A stretch of 64,000 bases of DNA from Breviolum minutum Mf 1.05b.01 (GCA_000507305.1 DF239045.1:252692-316691), one strand, 5' to 3'. Shown: positions 41,338 through 53,299, counted from the first letter of the stretch. Notes: generated from the sequence alone by a model not told the origin. A program made the numbers and translations.

Positions 41338-41915
41338 TGTGATTGTTGCCTGAATCTTCCGCTGTGATGCTCCTGACCTTCAGGAGCAGATGCCCAAAGG
41401 CTATGAACGTGTCAGGGTCACCCAGGGTCACAGCGAGACGTGTGACCGGTTCGAACGTGAAAATTGCTGAGGTACTCATATAGGTTGGGGCTGGTGTTTT
41501 TCTAGGAAGATCATACCATCCTACAGCATTTGAAGTTTAACAGGAAGGTTTGGGCAAAAATGAATGATTGAAAGCTTACTCTAAAATTCTCAAGCTGGTT
41601 ACGCTTCAGACAGCATCTGCAACTTTCGGGTGTGCCAAAAGGATGTTTGTTCACATAACCCCAAAGTATGGGGCAAAATGTGAGCAGCCGGAGAATTCAC
41701 CTAAAACATCCTAAAACCCAAATCGTCTATGATTTTCATAATGAATCTTAATCTACCAGCACCACCTTTAGGTGGTGCCAATATGACCCTTTTCGGGTTG
41801 GTTAATGGGCACCCTTTACCATTCATTTAGCACCCCTTGGGTGTTCCAGGTATGTTACCCTCCCTAAAAAAACTTTAGAGCAAGCCAAGCACCTTGAAAT
41901 CTTTGGGTTTTTCAG

Positions 41916-42028
41916 GAAGCGAATCACGGAATGTCAGGGGGTTCTCTTCGAGCGGTTTTTTTTGGGCAGAGCATGGCAGCACCAGTTGGAAGCAGCAGAA
42001 TTCGGCAAAGTCACGGAGGGCCCTTTAG
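41916..42028 (+). CDS. orphan exon candidate, good splice sites
   Basis: tgggtttttcag ends at 41915 and G|GTGAGT follows at 42029. The frame is open throughout: KRITECQGVLFERFFLGRAW then QHQLEAAEFGKVTEGPLG. It enters with one base of a split codon and leaves in phase 1. Family unknown. If it belonged to the sufD transcript it would lie far past the expected C-terminus, so a separate gene is likelier. Confidence 0.5.
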
Positions 42029-42092
42029 GTGAGTGTCCCCGTTTTAAGGCCCCGGAAATCCAGGAAAAAACATCGGTTTATTTCACTCCACT

Positions 42093-42198
42093 TACCTCCC
42101 CGAAAACTAACATGACAGTGGAAAATCCACCATTTGAAGATGTATTTTCTATTGAAGATGGAAATTTTCCAATGTCATGTTAGTTTTCGGGGGGGTAT
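42093..42198. mobile_element. MITE-like hairpin, family F
   Basis: TACCTCCCCGAAAACTAACA faces TGTTAGTTTTCGGGGGGGTA. It starts 65 bp after the preceding exon. Confidence 0.9.
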
Positions 42199-42610
42199 AG
42201 ATCTGGAAAAGGGGTGAAAAAAAAACTAGTTTAGGTCACCATGTATTTCAGGCCATTTATTTATGCGCTTCATTTCACCTCATTTAGAAGTGGTGGGGAC
42301 CTACTTTGTGTGAGATATGAAAACCTTTGATTTAGGGAAGTGATCCCGAAGGGAGAAAGAGATCAAAAACACAGCCTCGGAACAACTAATGTTGTAACTT
42401 TGCAACAACCCATCTCCATGTATGAGATATGTACCTACACTTCACATTTGTTGTTGCCATGTGGGCCATGTGTAGCCGAATGTACTCAATTAATATCAAA
42501 CAAAAACTCTACCTTACATCCAGCCCATTTGACCCCAAAAGAACAACACCAAAACACCCCAACAAAAACACACCACAAAATCGCCTCGAATCCTTCCTTT
42601 CCCCACAAAA

Positions 42611-42693
42611 TCCATGTATACCATATTTGCCTATACCTATACTCATAAAAATCAACCATTCATGTAGGTAAAATCTACCATTCCCATGGATCC
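42611..42693. mobile_element. MITE-like element, family D
   Basis: TCCATGTATACCATATTTGC, ACTCATAAAAATCAACCATT, CATGTAGGTAAAATCTACC. Confidence 0.75.
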
Positions 42694-43082
42694 TTTCAAT
42701 GGTCTAGGATTTTTTTCCGAGTTTTTGTTTCTGTCAATTTGCCGAGGTAATGGCAAAACTGACGAAGATGGCAGAGAGCAATACGGATTGAACAAACTGG
42801 AGATCCGTTCAGGTTGTTGGCTGACTGCTTCTTTAGACAGTTCCACCTTGAGCAAGGTGAAAAAAAAAATGTAGGTTATGTGTTGGGAATGGAAATGCTT
42901 GGAAAGTATAGAGAGTTTATGTAAGAAGTCATTTGAATGGATTTCTATTGAACTTAAAATGGAATGTAACGTTTGTTTGGTGTTCGTGGTTCACTTGGGT
43001 GAAATATTATGGCACTGAAGATGAAGAACTGTGACATGTTTTAGTGAATGCTCTACAGGAGACATATCCCTTAAGTACGAAA

Positions 43083-43130
43083 CATCACTAGTAGTAGGAG
43101 TAGGATCAGTAGCAGTAGCAGTAGCAGTGA

Positions 43131-43189
<59 letters not shown>

Positions 43190-43190
43190 C
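43083..43190. repeat. GTA microsatellite
   Basis: (GTA)n with a few GCA units on the left. Confidence 0.95.
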
Positions 43191-44140
43191 CAACCAAGAA
43201 GCTCATGGGAAAAATACAAATCCAAGCATACGAATGAACCTTGAGTTATTTGAAGAGCCTATTTGGGGAATCCCTAGAAATCAACGACGGTTTTAGGAGA
43301 TAGGATAGATATGGATAAATGTATTATACTATACATATTTTTTGTGATGTATTTATGTATATATATATATATTATATGATATTATATGATATTATGTGAT
43401 ATTACATGTATATACATTATATAATATAATATATGTGATCTTCCAGTCCCGTATACATTTGTTTGCCCAAGCTCCCAGGCAATGATCGACCCCTTCCAAA
43501 TATAGGAAACTGGAGGCTTAGGGTTTGTGTATGTATATATATATATATTCACATTCATAGTCATTTTTTAGATTGGTTTTTAAGACACCCTGCAACATTA
43601 ACGGCAGGTTCACCTGAGAATACGGGCCCCCTGGTTTCGAGGGTTTAAAGTTTAGCCATCTGCACCTATTCGCATCATGACTTCGGGTTCGATTCGTTCA
43701 TCTTCGGGGGTGTGACATGAAAAGATGGATGTATAGACCCACAAGGGGTCCATGTATGGTGCCATGTATCCGATGGTCCGATATGTATCTATATAGATAG
43801 ATGTATACATGGATGGCGTGGTTGGAATTCCTGGGATGACAAGGGCTGTATGGACGAAGAGCAGTTGGAATGAAAAGTTGAGTTTACATCTTCGGTATGA
43901 AGCGGTGCCCCATAGTAAATCACCAACTGCACAAGCTAGGCGCTAGCTTTTTTTCATGCTTCAGATGGCAGTTGATGCGTCTTAGGGTACTTCGCTGAAC
44001 TTTGAACAAAGTTCGAGTTTTTCGGTTGATGAAGGCGTCATTTATGCCCCTCCAACCAACCATGAAGCACCTTCTATCATTGAATAATTGCAGCTGAGCA
44101 TGGGACGATATGTCCCTGTGTGATGATCATCTTTATCTCA
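43190..44140. other. no convincing gene; AT-rich patches
   Basis: ATATTATATGAT-type repeats at about 43360-43435 and a TA run near 43535. No coding signal trusted. Confidence 0.4.
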
Positions 44141-44739
44141 TGTTGGATTTATATTTGTGGTGATTTATCATGTAGGATCACTGTTTTTTGAATCATGTAA
44201 ACGGGAAATGGGAAATGTGTTTATACTTTTTCCAACCATCAAACAAGCAAATCTAAGAATTGGAAGTGTTTAGAAGACATACTATTATTACTGTTCATTA
44301 TTACAAACTCTTGGGCGAAACGGTATGGGGGCTACTTATGCAATGAAAACACCCTCCAGTCAGGTGGGGGTTTTTCACCGCGGAGAGAAAAAACATTCAA
44401 GTGATGGTTTTCGTCAGCATTTTGTTTGGTGATGTTTGGTAGGGGAAACATTCGTTACAAGCCCCCTAGTTTTCACTGAGGATGTTCATCAATTCTGCAG
44501 ATCCAATGGACGCCTCAAAAACCGTTAGACCCTTAGGCCCTTTAGTAAAGTTTTGAAGATGTAACCCACTCAAAGTTAAACCTTTAGCGTTTGCCACCTA
44601 AGCTTTGCCAAACAATAGTAAATCTGTACTGTACTGGATACGGTGCCTTGTTAGTTGGAGTTGAACATCTACCTTTCGTCCCAACGAAAGGGATACGCCG
44701 CGAAAACACACCTCAAGCGTTTCTGATCATCAATTCCTC

Positions 44740-44862
44740 GTTGTTGTGCGGCGGTTTGGGGGTCAGCAAGCCAAGGGCAGAAAAGTGGCAAACATACTTT
44801 GCAATTGTGCAAGTTTCAATACACCGCGGTTTATTGAAGATATTGAAGGCTTTCATGTGTGT
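44740..44862 (+). CDS. coding-like stretch, unidentified
   Basis: Frame RRFGGQQAKGRKVANILCNC then ASFNTPRFIEDIEGFHVCMF is open and protein-like, running into a GT microsatellite. No splice borders assigned. Confidence 0.2.
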
Positions 44863-45071
44863 ATGTTTATCAAGTGTGTGTGTGTGTGTCTCACTTACTC
44901 TATGTTATGTCGTTCAAAACTATTAAAAAATGTGTGTTTTTGACAGGATTTCTTCAAATCATGATATGGTCAATGAGACAGGTCAGGAGTGTTTTTTCTT
45001 CGGTGGCAGCGATCGGAGTGATCCAAAAGAATTGTGGTGAAGCAGTTGGTTGAATTGGGGGTTGATCCAAT

Positions 45072-45283
45072 TGAACCACGAAAAAAAGTGCCCTGGTTGT
45101 TTAGGGTATATAGTTGATGAAATCCTACCCAGTTATATAGGGATTATAATAAACAAATTTAAGGATCCATATTAACCAACCAGTATTTCATGGAATATCA
45201 TAAGGTTTGTTTTGTATAGGGATTGTTTTATAAACCATGATTTGGGAATCCGTATTAACCAACCAGGGTTTTTTCGTGGCTCA
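45072..45283. mobile_element. family I, internally duplicated
   Basis: TGAACCACGAAAAAAAGTG to TTTTTTCGTGGCTCA, with two copies of the ATAAACCA...ATTAACCAACCAG module. Confidence 0.8.
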
Positions 45284-45357
45284 ATTATGTGCCGATGTCC
45301 TGTATCTGACTCAACCAATGGCTGGCCTGAATAAACTTTTGGGGGTGAAAAATATTT

Positions 45358-45445
45358 CTGGTCAAATTTTGGCGACCAAAAACACTACCTGGCCCCTAAA
45401 AGGTAGCTAAATTTCCTTATTTCAGAAATATTATGATTTGGCCAG
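45358..45445. mobile_element. MITE-like element, family G
   Basis: CTGGTCAAATTTTGGCGACC to ATTATGATTTGGCCAG, slightly shortened. Confidence 0.8.
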
Positions 45446-46001
45446 ATACTTAAGTAGTAAAAATAAAGTTTGAACCTCTAATGGTCCTCACTCCGATAGC
45501 CCCTATATATGTTTTGTGGATGGTCAACTCCCATTGTTGTTGTTTTGTGGTGAGAAAACGGTCCAGTTCATCTATACCCATTATAAGGACTCCTTGTCAA
45601 AGGTGGGATGACCATCTCCAATATATTTATATACATATATATTTTTTGTATATATTTATAAATATAAGTATATATATATATTTCTGAAAGTACAACTACT
45701 TCTAGAGAGTTTGGTCAACCTTCAACTTTCTCTGTGTCTAAAATAGCATTATAGAAGGTTTAGGTGTTGCCAATCTATGTTGAAGTTATATCAACAACAT
45801 TCAACAACTAGACATTGGATATCTGCAATATCAACAAATTGGATAGGAAGTCGTCAGAAGGGTGCTCCGCAGTTGCTTAGTTTTACACTTGAAACCCTGC
45901 CAAAACAACTTTGGGCTGATGATTGGAGATTGAGTTGCATCTGAAACCCGCAAACCCTCCGAAACCTTGCGTTAAAAAACGGCAACAAAAAAAATGGACG
46001 C

Positions 46002-46126
46002 AGTGGGTGGCAGCCTTTGGAAGTTTCTGGAAATCATGGACAACAAAAAACAACTCAATAGTTCATCTCTTCCTGCTGAATGTTTGTTGAAGCTGTTCAA
46101 CTCTTCCGACAGAAGAATAGGATGTA
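46002..46126 (+). CDS. possible 5' coding exon, unidentified
   Basis: ATG at about 45994 opens MDAVGGSLWKFLEIMDNKKQ then LNSSSLPAECLLKLFNSSDR. Coding-like, ending where a family K element starts. The donor is not clear. Confidence 0.25.
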
Positions 46127-46247
46127 CCTGGAACTCCAAACAACCTGTTTTTATTGGTTGTTTCAATTGGATGATTCCAAATCATTACATAAAAAATGGT
46201 TGTTTCACCAAACATCCATTAAAAAATGGTTGTTTAGGGTACCGGGT
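46127..46247. mobile_element. MITE-like element, family K
   Basis: TACCTGGAACTCCAAACAAC to TGGTTGTTTAGGGTACCGGG. Nearly identical to the 50.2-kb copy in the interior. Confidence 0.85.
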
Positions 46248-46658
46248 ATGTGAGAATCTCTGGCCGAGCAGTTGGAGCAGGCATCATGAAATTTCGGAAG
46301 CCTACTTGATCGACTTCGTTGTCTAGGATACGACTTTTTCATGGATGACCAGTCTAAAGGAGCAAAAGCCTCAATCTGTGGAAGAGTTCCATTTTGACTA
46401 TTTATCTAACATTTTTTGAAGTGGATTAAACTAAACCACCCCAGTTCAAATCTGTTTTTTTCGAGTGGTTCCGGGTCAAAACGTTCAGACCACCACATTG
46501 CCCACTGCTCGACCTTGCACCTTGCTGATCACTCGCTAAGATTGCTCAAATCATGGGAGAACTCACCCAAACGAAATCTCTAAAAAGATGGCCATGCCGA
46601 AGTTTCTCAAGAAAAGGAGCTGTTTTTTTCAATACTCTTTCTCTTCAAGGAAGAACAC

Positions 46659-47218
46659 GTGAAGGTGACGTATATGAAAAAAATTAGATGTTTGTCATTT
46701 GTTCAATGTCCAAATCAGAAAGATGTGCTAGCACATAAGTACCGCGTGCGGGACCTGTTCTGTTTCGATGTCGCTATGCTGATTTTGTGTAAAAGAAATC
46801 TATCGGAGTGTGGGACTCGAAAAGACATCTTTTTCGGGATGAAACACAGTAGACTCAAAGAAACAAAGCACCTTTACAAAAAAAACAACCAAATGAACAA
46901 CTACATCCCTCCAGACAAAGTCACGCATTGTTTAACAAGAATTGAACAGCTTCGTGTTCCACAAACATCAAATGGTGTGTTGTTTTTAATGTTTTTCTTT
47001 ATTCTTTTAAGACTTCATTTTTTGTTTCAAGAAATTGTCCCCCCCTTCTTTCCGAAATTCTACAGGGTCTCTTCTTTGAATCGACGCTTTTTCCAATGGT
47101 CGCCATGGGCCGGTCCCGGCGGCGATGTGTACCTTGGTTGTTGGGTTCGGGCAATTTTGCGGTGGTCACAAGCCAACATTTCATATGTTCATGCAGAATG
47201 TCACAAAAACGCCATGAC
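46659..47218 (+). CDS. longest non-repetitive open frame, doubtful
   Basis: ATG-opened frame of about 200 codons that runs into a family A element (47219). It contains KYRVRDLFCFDVAMLILCKR. The later part is Phe/Leu-rich like untranslated T-rich DNA. No family recognised. Other frames near 47096-47215 are also open. Probably at most a relic. Confidence 0.2.
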
Positions 47219-47312
47219 TGGGTGGTGGCAACTCAAATATTTTGTTATTTTCACCCCTCTTTGGGGAAGATTCCCATTTTGACTAATATTTTTCAGATGG
47301 GTTGAAACCACC
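47219..47312 (+). mobile_element. MITE-like element, family A
   Basis: TGGGTGGTGGCAACTCAAAT to GGGTTGAAACCACC. Confidence 0.85.
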
Positions 47313-47815
47313 TTGGAGCAGTGACAAAGGTCGAACCCTGGTTATGTACATTTATGTACGCTGGTATATTAGATATATGAATATGTATGAGGGGATGAGA
47401 TTATACCAAGACAGTTGTGTTCCGAGATTATTTCATAAGCCAGTAAATAAAGATCCCATTTTGAACAAATCAGTATGACTCATGGAATGTCACTGGTGGG
47501 TTTTGAACGCTCATAACGACTTAGTTCGCTTGACACAACCCAACCATTTGGGGATCATCTTTTCCATATCCGACAAGGTGGGCCACTGTACATTCGTTAG
47601 AAAATGTCGTTATAAATGGGGTTAGCCTGTTGGTAAAAGTTTAGGGGTGTGCTCCAAAGGTGTGTTGAAACAACCTTAGATATTCCCATACGTTATTCCT
47701 CCCAGAACAATCCCATCCTTTCTGGGGGTCCCATGGCACTTTTAGTGGGAGTCGTCCCGGGTAAGATCACCTGTGCTAGGTTGATCCAATTTGACGGTCG
47801 CAGATTTTTTTCAAA

Positions 47816-48203
47816 TGAGCCACGGAAAAAAGGGCCCCTGGTTGTTTAGGGGAAATTGTTGGGGATGAGTTTCCCTACCCAGTCATATAATCCGGGATTA
47901 TTTGTTTAACAAAATTTTCAGGATCCATGACATTAACCAACCAGGATGACTCAATGGAATATCATAAGGTTTGTTTTGTATAGGGCATAAGGCTTATTTT
48001 ATAAACCATGATTTGGGAATCCATGACATTCACCAACCAGGATGACTCATGGAAAGTAAGGATTACTCATGGAAAATAAGGTCCTGTATCTGACTAATAG
48101 GGGATGAAATCCTACCCAGTTATATAGGGGGTTATTATAAACAAAATTGTTCAGGATCCATGACATTAACCAACCAGGATTCAATGGATTTTTTCGTGGC
48201 TCA
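47816..48203. mobile_element. family I, expanded by internal tandem copies
   Basis: TGAGCCACGGAAAAAAGGGC to GGATTTTTTCGTGGCTCA. Inside, the module ending CATTAACCAACCAGGATGAC or close to it occurs about three times. Confidence 0.85.
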
Positions 48204-48232
48204 AAATGGGTTTGATGAAAAAACCCCACCAA

Positions 48233-48340
48233 CTACACTCCGGGATCAACTAACATAGCTGGCTGGGAAATCCACCATTTTTAAAGATGTATTTCCTATT
48301 AAAAATGGTGATATTCCAGCCAGCTATGTTAGTTTACCAA
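48233..48340. mobile_element. MITE-like hairpin, family F variant
   Basis: AACTAACATAGCTGGCTGG faces CCAGCCAGCTATGTTAGTTT. AAAGATGTATTTCCTATT interior as in the 42.1 and 62.0-kb copies. Confidence 0.85.
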
Positions 48341-48790
48341 ATGGGTAGCCAACGATTTTTGTTTGGGGCCCCAAGAACCTCACCAGGCAGCCTTGGGAGT
48401 GGCCAGCACCATGGCCTTAGGCAAGCAGACTGGAAGGGGAACTTCCGTATGGGGAAGGTTCCTTATTAGTGGCCAGAAGTAGCCCGTGAAGAAACACATC
48501 CACGGCTGTTTCCTGGACCATTTTTTAGGGGTTAGTTATATATAACTGAGCCATATATTATTCCTAGGGCTAAAAAAAACCTGGAATGATTTTGCACAAA
48601 AAACGCGGTTTTTTGAGTGCAAAAGACCTATTGTAGCTGAGCATCTCCATGTGTTTTTTTGTATGATGGATCCTACCCTGAGGCTTCAAGTAGAGAAGAT
48701 GTCTGAGAATTTTGGTACATATTTGTTGCTCGCAACCGGGCGATAAGTTTTCTAAGCCACTTTTGTTTATTGGTCAGAAATATGTGACTA
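48340..48790. other. no convincing gene
   Basis: Unique sequence with short open stretches only. Confidence 0.4.
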
Positions 48791-48886
48791 TAGCCGGTGG
48801 TTTTAATTTTTGTTATGTGCATCCCTTTTTTTGGGAAATGATCCGATTTGACGAATATGTTTCAAATGGGTTGAAACCACCAACTA
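48791..48886 (+). mobile_element. MITE-like element, family A
   Basis: TAGCCGGTGGTTTTAATT to GGTTGAAACCACCAACTA. Confidence 0.75.
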
Positions 48887-49013
48887 GGTGATGATTTACT
48901 TTCTTTGAGTGATTGGTGACGCCACCGAGTTTAAACTATCCTCTGTGATGGGAACACTGCAGTACCACGCATGGGAATATTCCTACAAACCAAGCAATAT
49001 AATGGGATGGTAT

Positions 49014-49124
49014 TACTGTTGGTGGAAGCAATCCTGCACCAGTTGATATGGTAAATTTCCCATTATTTGCAGGGTTTTTTACATCCAAACGGTGGTTGTT
49101 TGGGATTTCTTCCATCAACCGTAG
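49014..49124. mobile_element. MITE-like hairpin, family E
   Basis: TACTGTTGGTGGAAGCAATC faces GATTTCTTCCATCAACCGTA. Confidence 0.85.
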
Positions 49125-49129
49125 TATAG

Positions 49130-49780
49130 GGTTTTCTTTCGTTGCTTAAAGTGTCCAAAAACTATGGCTGGTTTTGTCAATCAAATTTAAATCAAAACAA
49201 AACATTTTTTTTTTACAGAAAATAAAAAAATAACAGATCATTACAATAATAGATTGAAATCAATCATTTTCAAAAAAAAAGAGTCACAAAATATTAAATC
49301 AGCTTATCTGTTCAACACACCTCTGGCCGAGAAATCAAGTTTTCTTCTCTTACTCAAAACGTTTCCTGGAAGAAACACATCCTTCACAGGAAATCCTTCA
49401 TACATTTGATACCCCGAAATGAAGTGAATTGTGTGAAGGTGTTTTTAAAGTTAAAGTCGCTAAAAGTTGCCAACTCCTAGTCAATAAACTAAGTTTTGCT
49501 TCGTTCAGAATCCTGACCCCGCGCAATGATGATCGTAGCTGGGGTAGAACGGTACTCGGATGATCGCCTGAAAATAACCGTCATGTAAACAAGCGTAAAC
49601 AAGTGCACAGTGAGAAAAAGCCTTGGTTGCTTGGGGTATGTATAGTACAGGGGCTTCTATGAATTACCGGGCCCAGTTTTTTTGGGGGGGACTATGATTT
49701 ATAAAATAGTTAAGCAATTGTTTAGGATCCACATATCATGTATGACCACAAGCAGTAATTATCAGGAATGTAACAACCAG
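49130..49780. other. no convincing gene
   Basis: A/T-rich unique sequence followed by a decayed family I-like patch (about 49610-49740). Confidence 0.4.
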
Positions 49781-50215
49781 GTGATTGAAGCCGTGACCTT
49801 TTTATCCCCTACTAAGTTGGAGGTCACCAACTGCCATTGAAAGGGTCACGTTTTCACCATCCCAAAAAGGTCACCAGCAAAATCGCCAACTTCTATTTTC
49901 AATTCATTAATACTCACATTTGTGGAATCATTTATCATGTATGAATACAACTATAGTCATTATCATGGGAATCTCACTAAAGTGGTTGTTTTTTCCACAT
50001 GCAATTTTTAGAACGTCACACCGTGGTTTTTGTTGGGGAGTTTTCCACCTAAAGCCGCACCGCCGTTTCGTGATGTATGGTGGAACCCTGCGTTTTTTTC
50101 ACGTGAGTTCCGCTTGCTTGCAGGTTGCCAGAGTTTTGTGGCTGCACGTCAGGTTCGCGATTCCTGACCGGATTTTTTTCCCCACAAAAAGGTGGATCCT
50201 TGGGATGAGATGTAG

Positions 50216-50337
50216 CTGGAACTCCAAGGCCAACCAGTTTTTATTGGTTGTTTCAATTGGATGATTCCAAATCATTACATAAAAAATGGTTGTTTCACCA
50301 AACATCCATTAAAAAATGGTTGTTTAGGGTACCAGGT
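50216..50337. mobile_element. MITE-like element, family K
   Basis: GGAACTCCAAGGCCAACC to GTTTAGGGTACCAGGTAGCT. TAGCT occurs on both sides, a possible short target duplication. Confidence 0.85.
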
Positions 50338-50435
50338 AGCTGATGTCCATGGTCCAAGTGATCGTAACGACTGTAGTGGGTTTTTTTTTCCCGGAATTGA
50401 TGGAACTTACAAGCTACGTACTTAGAGGGATTTTA

Positions 50436-50552
50436 TATTTGGGTGTTTCCAAAAATAGGGGTACAGTACCCCAAAATGGATGGTTTATGATGGAAAACCC
50501 TACTAAAATGGATGATTTTGGGGGTACCACAGTTTTCGGAAACATCCATATC
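50436..50552. mobile_element. family L, nested in another hairpin
   Basis: GGGTGTTTCCAAAAATAGGG faces GTTTTCGGAAACATCC. It splits a larger repeat whose halves (AACTTACAAGCTACGTAC and CATTTACTAGCTAGTTAC) are contiguous at 27.07-27.15 kb. Confidence 0.8.
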
Positions 50553-51251
50553 CATTTACTAGCTAGTTACAAGGGTACCGTGGACATCCCAGTAGAGTTT
50601 CTTTTGTTTGTTGAATTGGATTGTTTACTTTCAAGTAACCTCAGCTGACCTCACTTCAAATTTGGCTGTACTAGTCTTTTGTTTGTTTCATTGGGTGATT
50701 TTTTAAGGGTTCAATCCCATGGTAAATGACCATCATTCACCACCATTCGGGAGAATATTTTTTGGGGAACTTTTTCCAAGCATCGAACAGTCGCATCTAA
50801 GATTTAAGGGAATTTGTAACTGAAAATATTCAAGTTGTGTGCAAATTATAGGATTTTTTTCCAGGTAAGGACCCCTTGAAAAAAGAATGATGTTGTTTTT
50901 TTCATTGGAAAAACCATTCTTTTTCCGGTGGAGCCCCCCCCATGTGCAGGTGACATTCTTTAGTTTTTGGGAGTGTACTAAGTGTGTTTGGATGTGTTTG
51001 GGCGTTTGTTACAGGTCGGGTTGGGGTTTTTCCATGCGTATCGCATTCAAACGTTTACCTCGGAAATGTTCTTCCCAATTTGATTCCCACTTCACAAGCG
51101 GATGTTTCAACAAAAGGTTAAACGCTTAAAGCATCTTCAAACCACCAGCTGGTAAGCTTGCATTACAGGAAAGTGGCAACGGTGGTGTCATAATGAGTTG
51201 TTTTTGGTTGGAACTATCTGCTTTTGATGAATAAAAAATAATCGAAAACCT

Positions 51252-51362
51252 TGGATTCGTTTAAGGTGGTTTTTTTACTTTGTACCATGAGAAATCACCA
51301 TTAAACCACCATTTGGGATAATATGTTTTACGTTTTCCAACCACCTCCAACGAATCCAAGAA
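51252..51362. mobile_element. family O element
   Basis: TTGGATTCGTTTAAGGTGG faces CCACCTCCAACGAATCCAAG. Confidence 0.75.
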
Positions 51363-51466
51363 ACCACGATTGTATCCTCAACATACCACCCCCTTGACTG
51401 TCCCCCCCCAGTAACAACAATGCCCTAGGGGAAGATGCTCTATGAACTGGTGAATTTTCGCTATGT

Positions 51467-51573
51467 TACCCTCCCTGAAACTAACAGTTCGCCCCTGAAA
51501 ATAGACCATCCCAAAAGGAAAGTAGCATTCCAACCATCCATTTTCAAGGGCTATGTTAGTTTCAGGGGATGGT
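51467..51573. mobile_element. MITE-like hairpin, family F
   Basis: TACCCTCCCTGAAACTAACA faces TGTTAGTTTCAGGGGATGGTA. Confidence 0.9.
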
Positions 51574-51580
51574 AGCTTAC

Positions 51581-51725
51581 CGGAAGATTTCTTAACACCA
51601 TCAGATAAATCAGGTGGCCTTCGTTTCTTGCAAGGCCGTACGTCACGTGTCTGTGCCGACGACAAGCTCACGCGTCGCTTGGCTTCGCTTCGCTGAAGAG
51701 ACGGGTTTTTTTGAGAGGGATTGGA
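51581..51725 (-). CDS. exon candidate, basic Ser/Lys/Arg-rich
   Basis: Read on the - strand: acceptor ccgatgcag, donor GTAAGC. Frame SQKNPSLQRSEAKRRVSLSS, AQTRDVRPCKKRRPPDLSD, GVKKSSG. This basic stretch could be a nuclear localisation region. The + strand also offers an open frame with splice-like ends (VAFVSCKAVRHVSVPTTSSR, then GTGAAT), so strand is not settled. Confidence 0.35.
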
Positions 51726-52069
51726 CTGCATCGGTGAATTTCGTATTTGGGCAGATAGGCAACTTTTGTGTTGGTTATCTTATTCTCCCTAAGAATCAGC
51801 GTTTGACCCACCAATTAGGAGGGGTGTGTTTAAACTTTTTTTTGGGTCCGCAAAATAGCCTTCTTAGCGTTGTATCTATCATTGATGCTTAAAGTGATGA
51901 TCATCCACCTGTTCTTGTGATGTTTAAGGGGGACAAAGAGCAAACCCTGATTAATGTGATGATATATACCTGCAAAGAATTTGAAGAGGCAGAAATTTGA
52001 GCATTGAATCGACTGGAAATAGATGAAATAGTTCCATCATAGTTCTGAGTGTCGGAGTCGATTAACACT

Positions 52070-52383
52070 ACCTGGAAAACCTAGGAAAGTACCATTGGTT
52101 GTTTAGGGGATATATAGGGGATTATAGATACTACCCAGTTATTATGGGTGCGCGTTGCACGTTCCTGGNGTACTGGGGCGCTACTATACAGACCCATAAC
52201 CATGGGGTGGGGGGGGGGGGGGAGGTACCTAGCGATGCTGGCCCATAGATACTACGGTTATGTGGGGATTATAGATAGATAGATGAAATAGCCGCTATAT
52301 GATCATTATGAGGATATACCGTAATTAAACAACCAGAATTCATATATGGAGCGTATCCGTTTTCGGCTGTTTTTTTTCGTGGC
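52070..52383. mobile_element. family I, disrupted by an anomalous insert
   Basis: Family I modules (TTGGTTGTTTAGGGGATATA ... TTTTTTTTCGTGGCAC). Between them lie 52149-52245: an unresolved base at 52169, a run of 14 G, and sequence unlike the rest of the window. Confidence 0.65.
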
Positions 52384-53090
52384 ACTGAAAGGTGTCATTT
52401 TCCACCTTGACGGGTATGTCATCCAGTTTGCCAAGAAGTATCACGGAGATCACCTCAACACGGCGAGGCTGGGCCAAGGCAAGGGTTGATAAAGTAAAGT
52501 TACTAAACTGACCATGGAAAATTCCAACCATGAATGAGTCGATGTATCTCCTATGGATCTAAATTAATGGTGAGTGGAGAATTGCAATTTGCTAGTTTTG
52601 AAACGGGGGAGGGTCACGATTTCAGAAGAAAATCAACCTGGTGTGGTTGATGGATATGACGACAGGAGCATCTAGAAGATTCCGGCAACCCAGCTACCCC
52701 CCGCACCCCCAATGGTTTCGATCCGGCACATCGTGGCTGTTAGTTTCAGGGAAGGTACCTTCCCCGGAAACGAACGGTTGGTTCACCTGAAAATACCCCC
52801 TTTTTAAAGGGAGAAACATCGAAGCACACCACCAATTTTTGTGTGTTCCGTGTTCATTTTGGGGGGTGTTTTTTTTTTGTGAAAATGGATGGTTGTTTGC
52901 GACAATCTTGGGGAAAAAATCCACGGCCTATTTTCAGAATTGGCTGGAATTGTTGCAGGGTCCCGGGTACCTTTGATTTATGACAGATTACCACTTGTCC
53001 AACTTTACCAGAGAATGTAACGACATGTTGCCCCAAAAACTTGAAGAGGTCATCGGACTGGACCATGCGGACTCGGCATTTCCTTTGGTC

Positions 53091-53299
53091 TACTTGGATG
53101 TCCCGGGACGGAAGTGCCGGGCAAAATCTAGTAAATGGTTAGGATTAATGGGAAATTAAGCTACTTATAATATGGGGGTTTTGTTGGGGTTATAACCTAG
53201 CCTACACTGATTTACTTATAATATGGGTTTTTTGTTGGGGGTAGAACCCACTGATCCCAACCATTCATCCTAACAAACCCTGTCCGGGGACATCCAAGC
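53091..53299. mobile_element. family B with duplicated core
   Basis: TACTTGGATGTCCCGGGAC faces GTCCGGGGACATCCAAG. The ACTTATAATATGGGG.TTTTG segment is present twice. Confidence 0.8.

Noticed and set aside
41400..41460. tRNA-like GGTTCGAA (T-loop) strings here and at 29.3, 43.7, 47.3 and 59.1 kb
   Set aside because: No matching acceptor stem, D-arm or anticodon arm around any of them.
43031..43237. Poly-Val and poly-Thr frames
   Set aside because: Translation of the GTA microsatellite.
46659..47282. 207-codon frame as an intact gene
   Set aside because: Ends inside a family A element, composition drifts to T-rich, no recognised domain; kept only as a doubtful stretch.
50040..50190. Next sufD exon (VARVLWLHVRFAIPDR after ttgcttgcag)
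   Set aside because: Resembles AR.LL..F only loosely, spacing is one residue off, and it would need a 12-kb intron.
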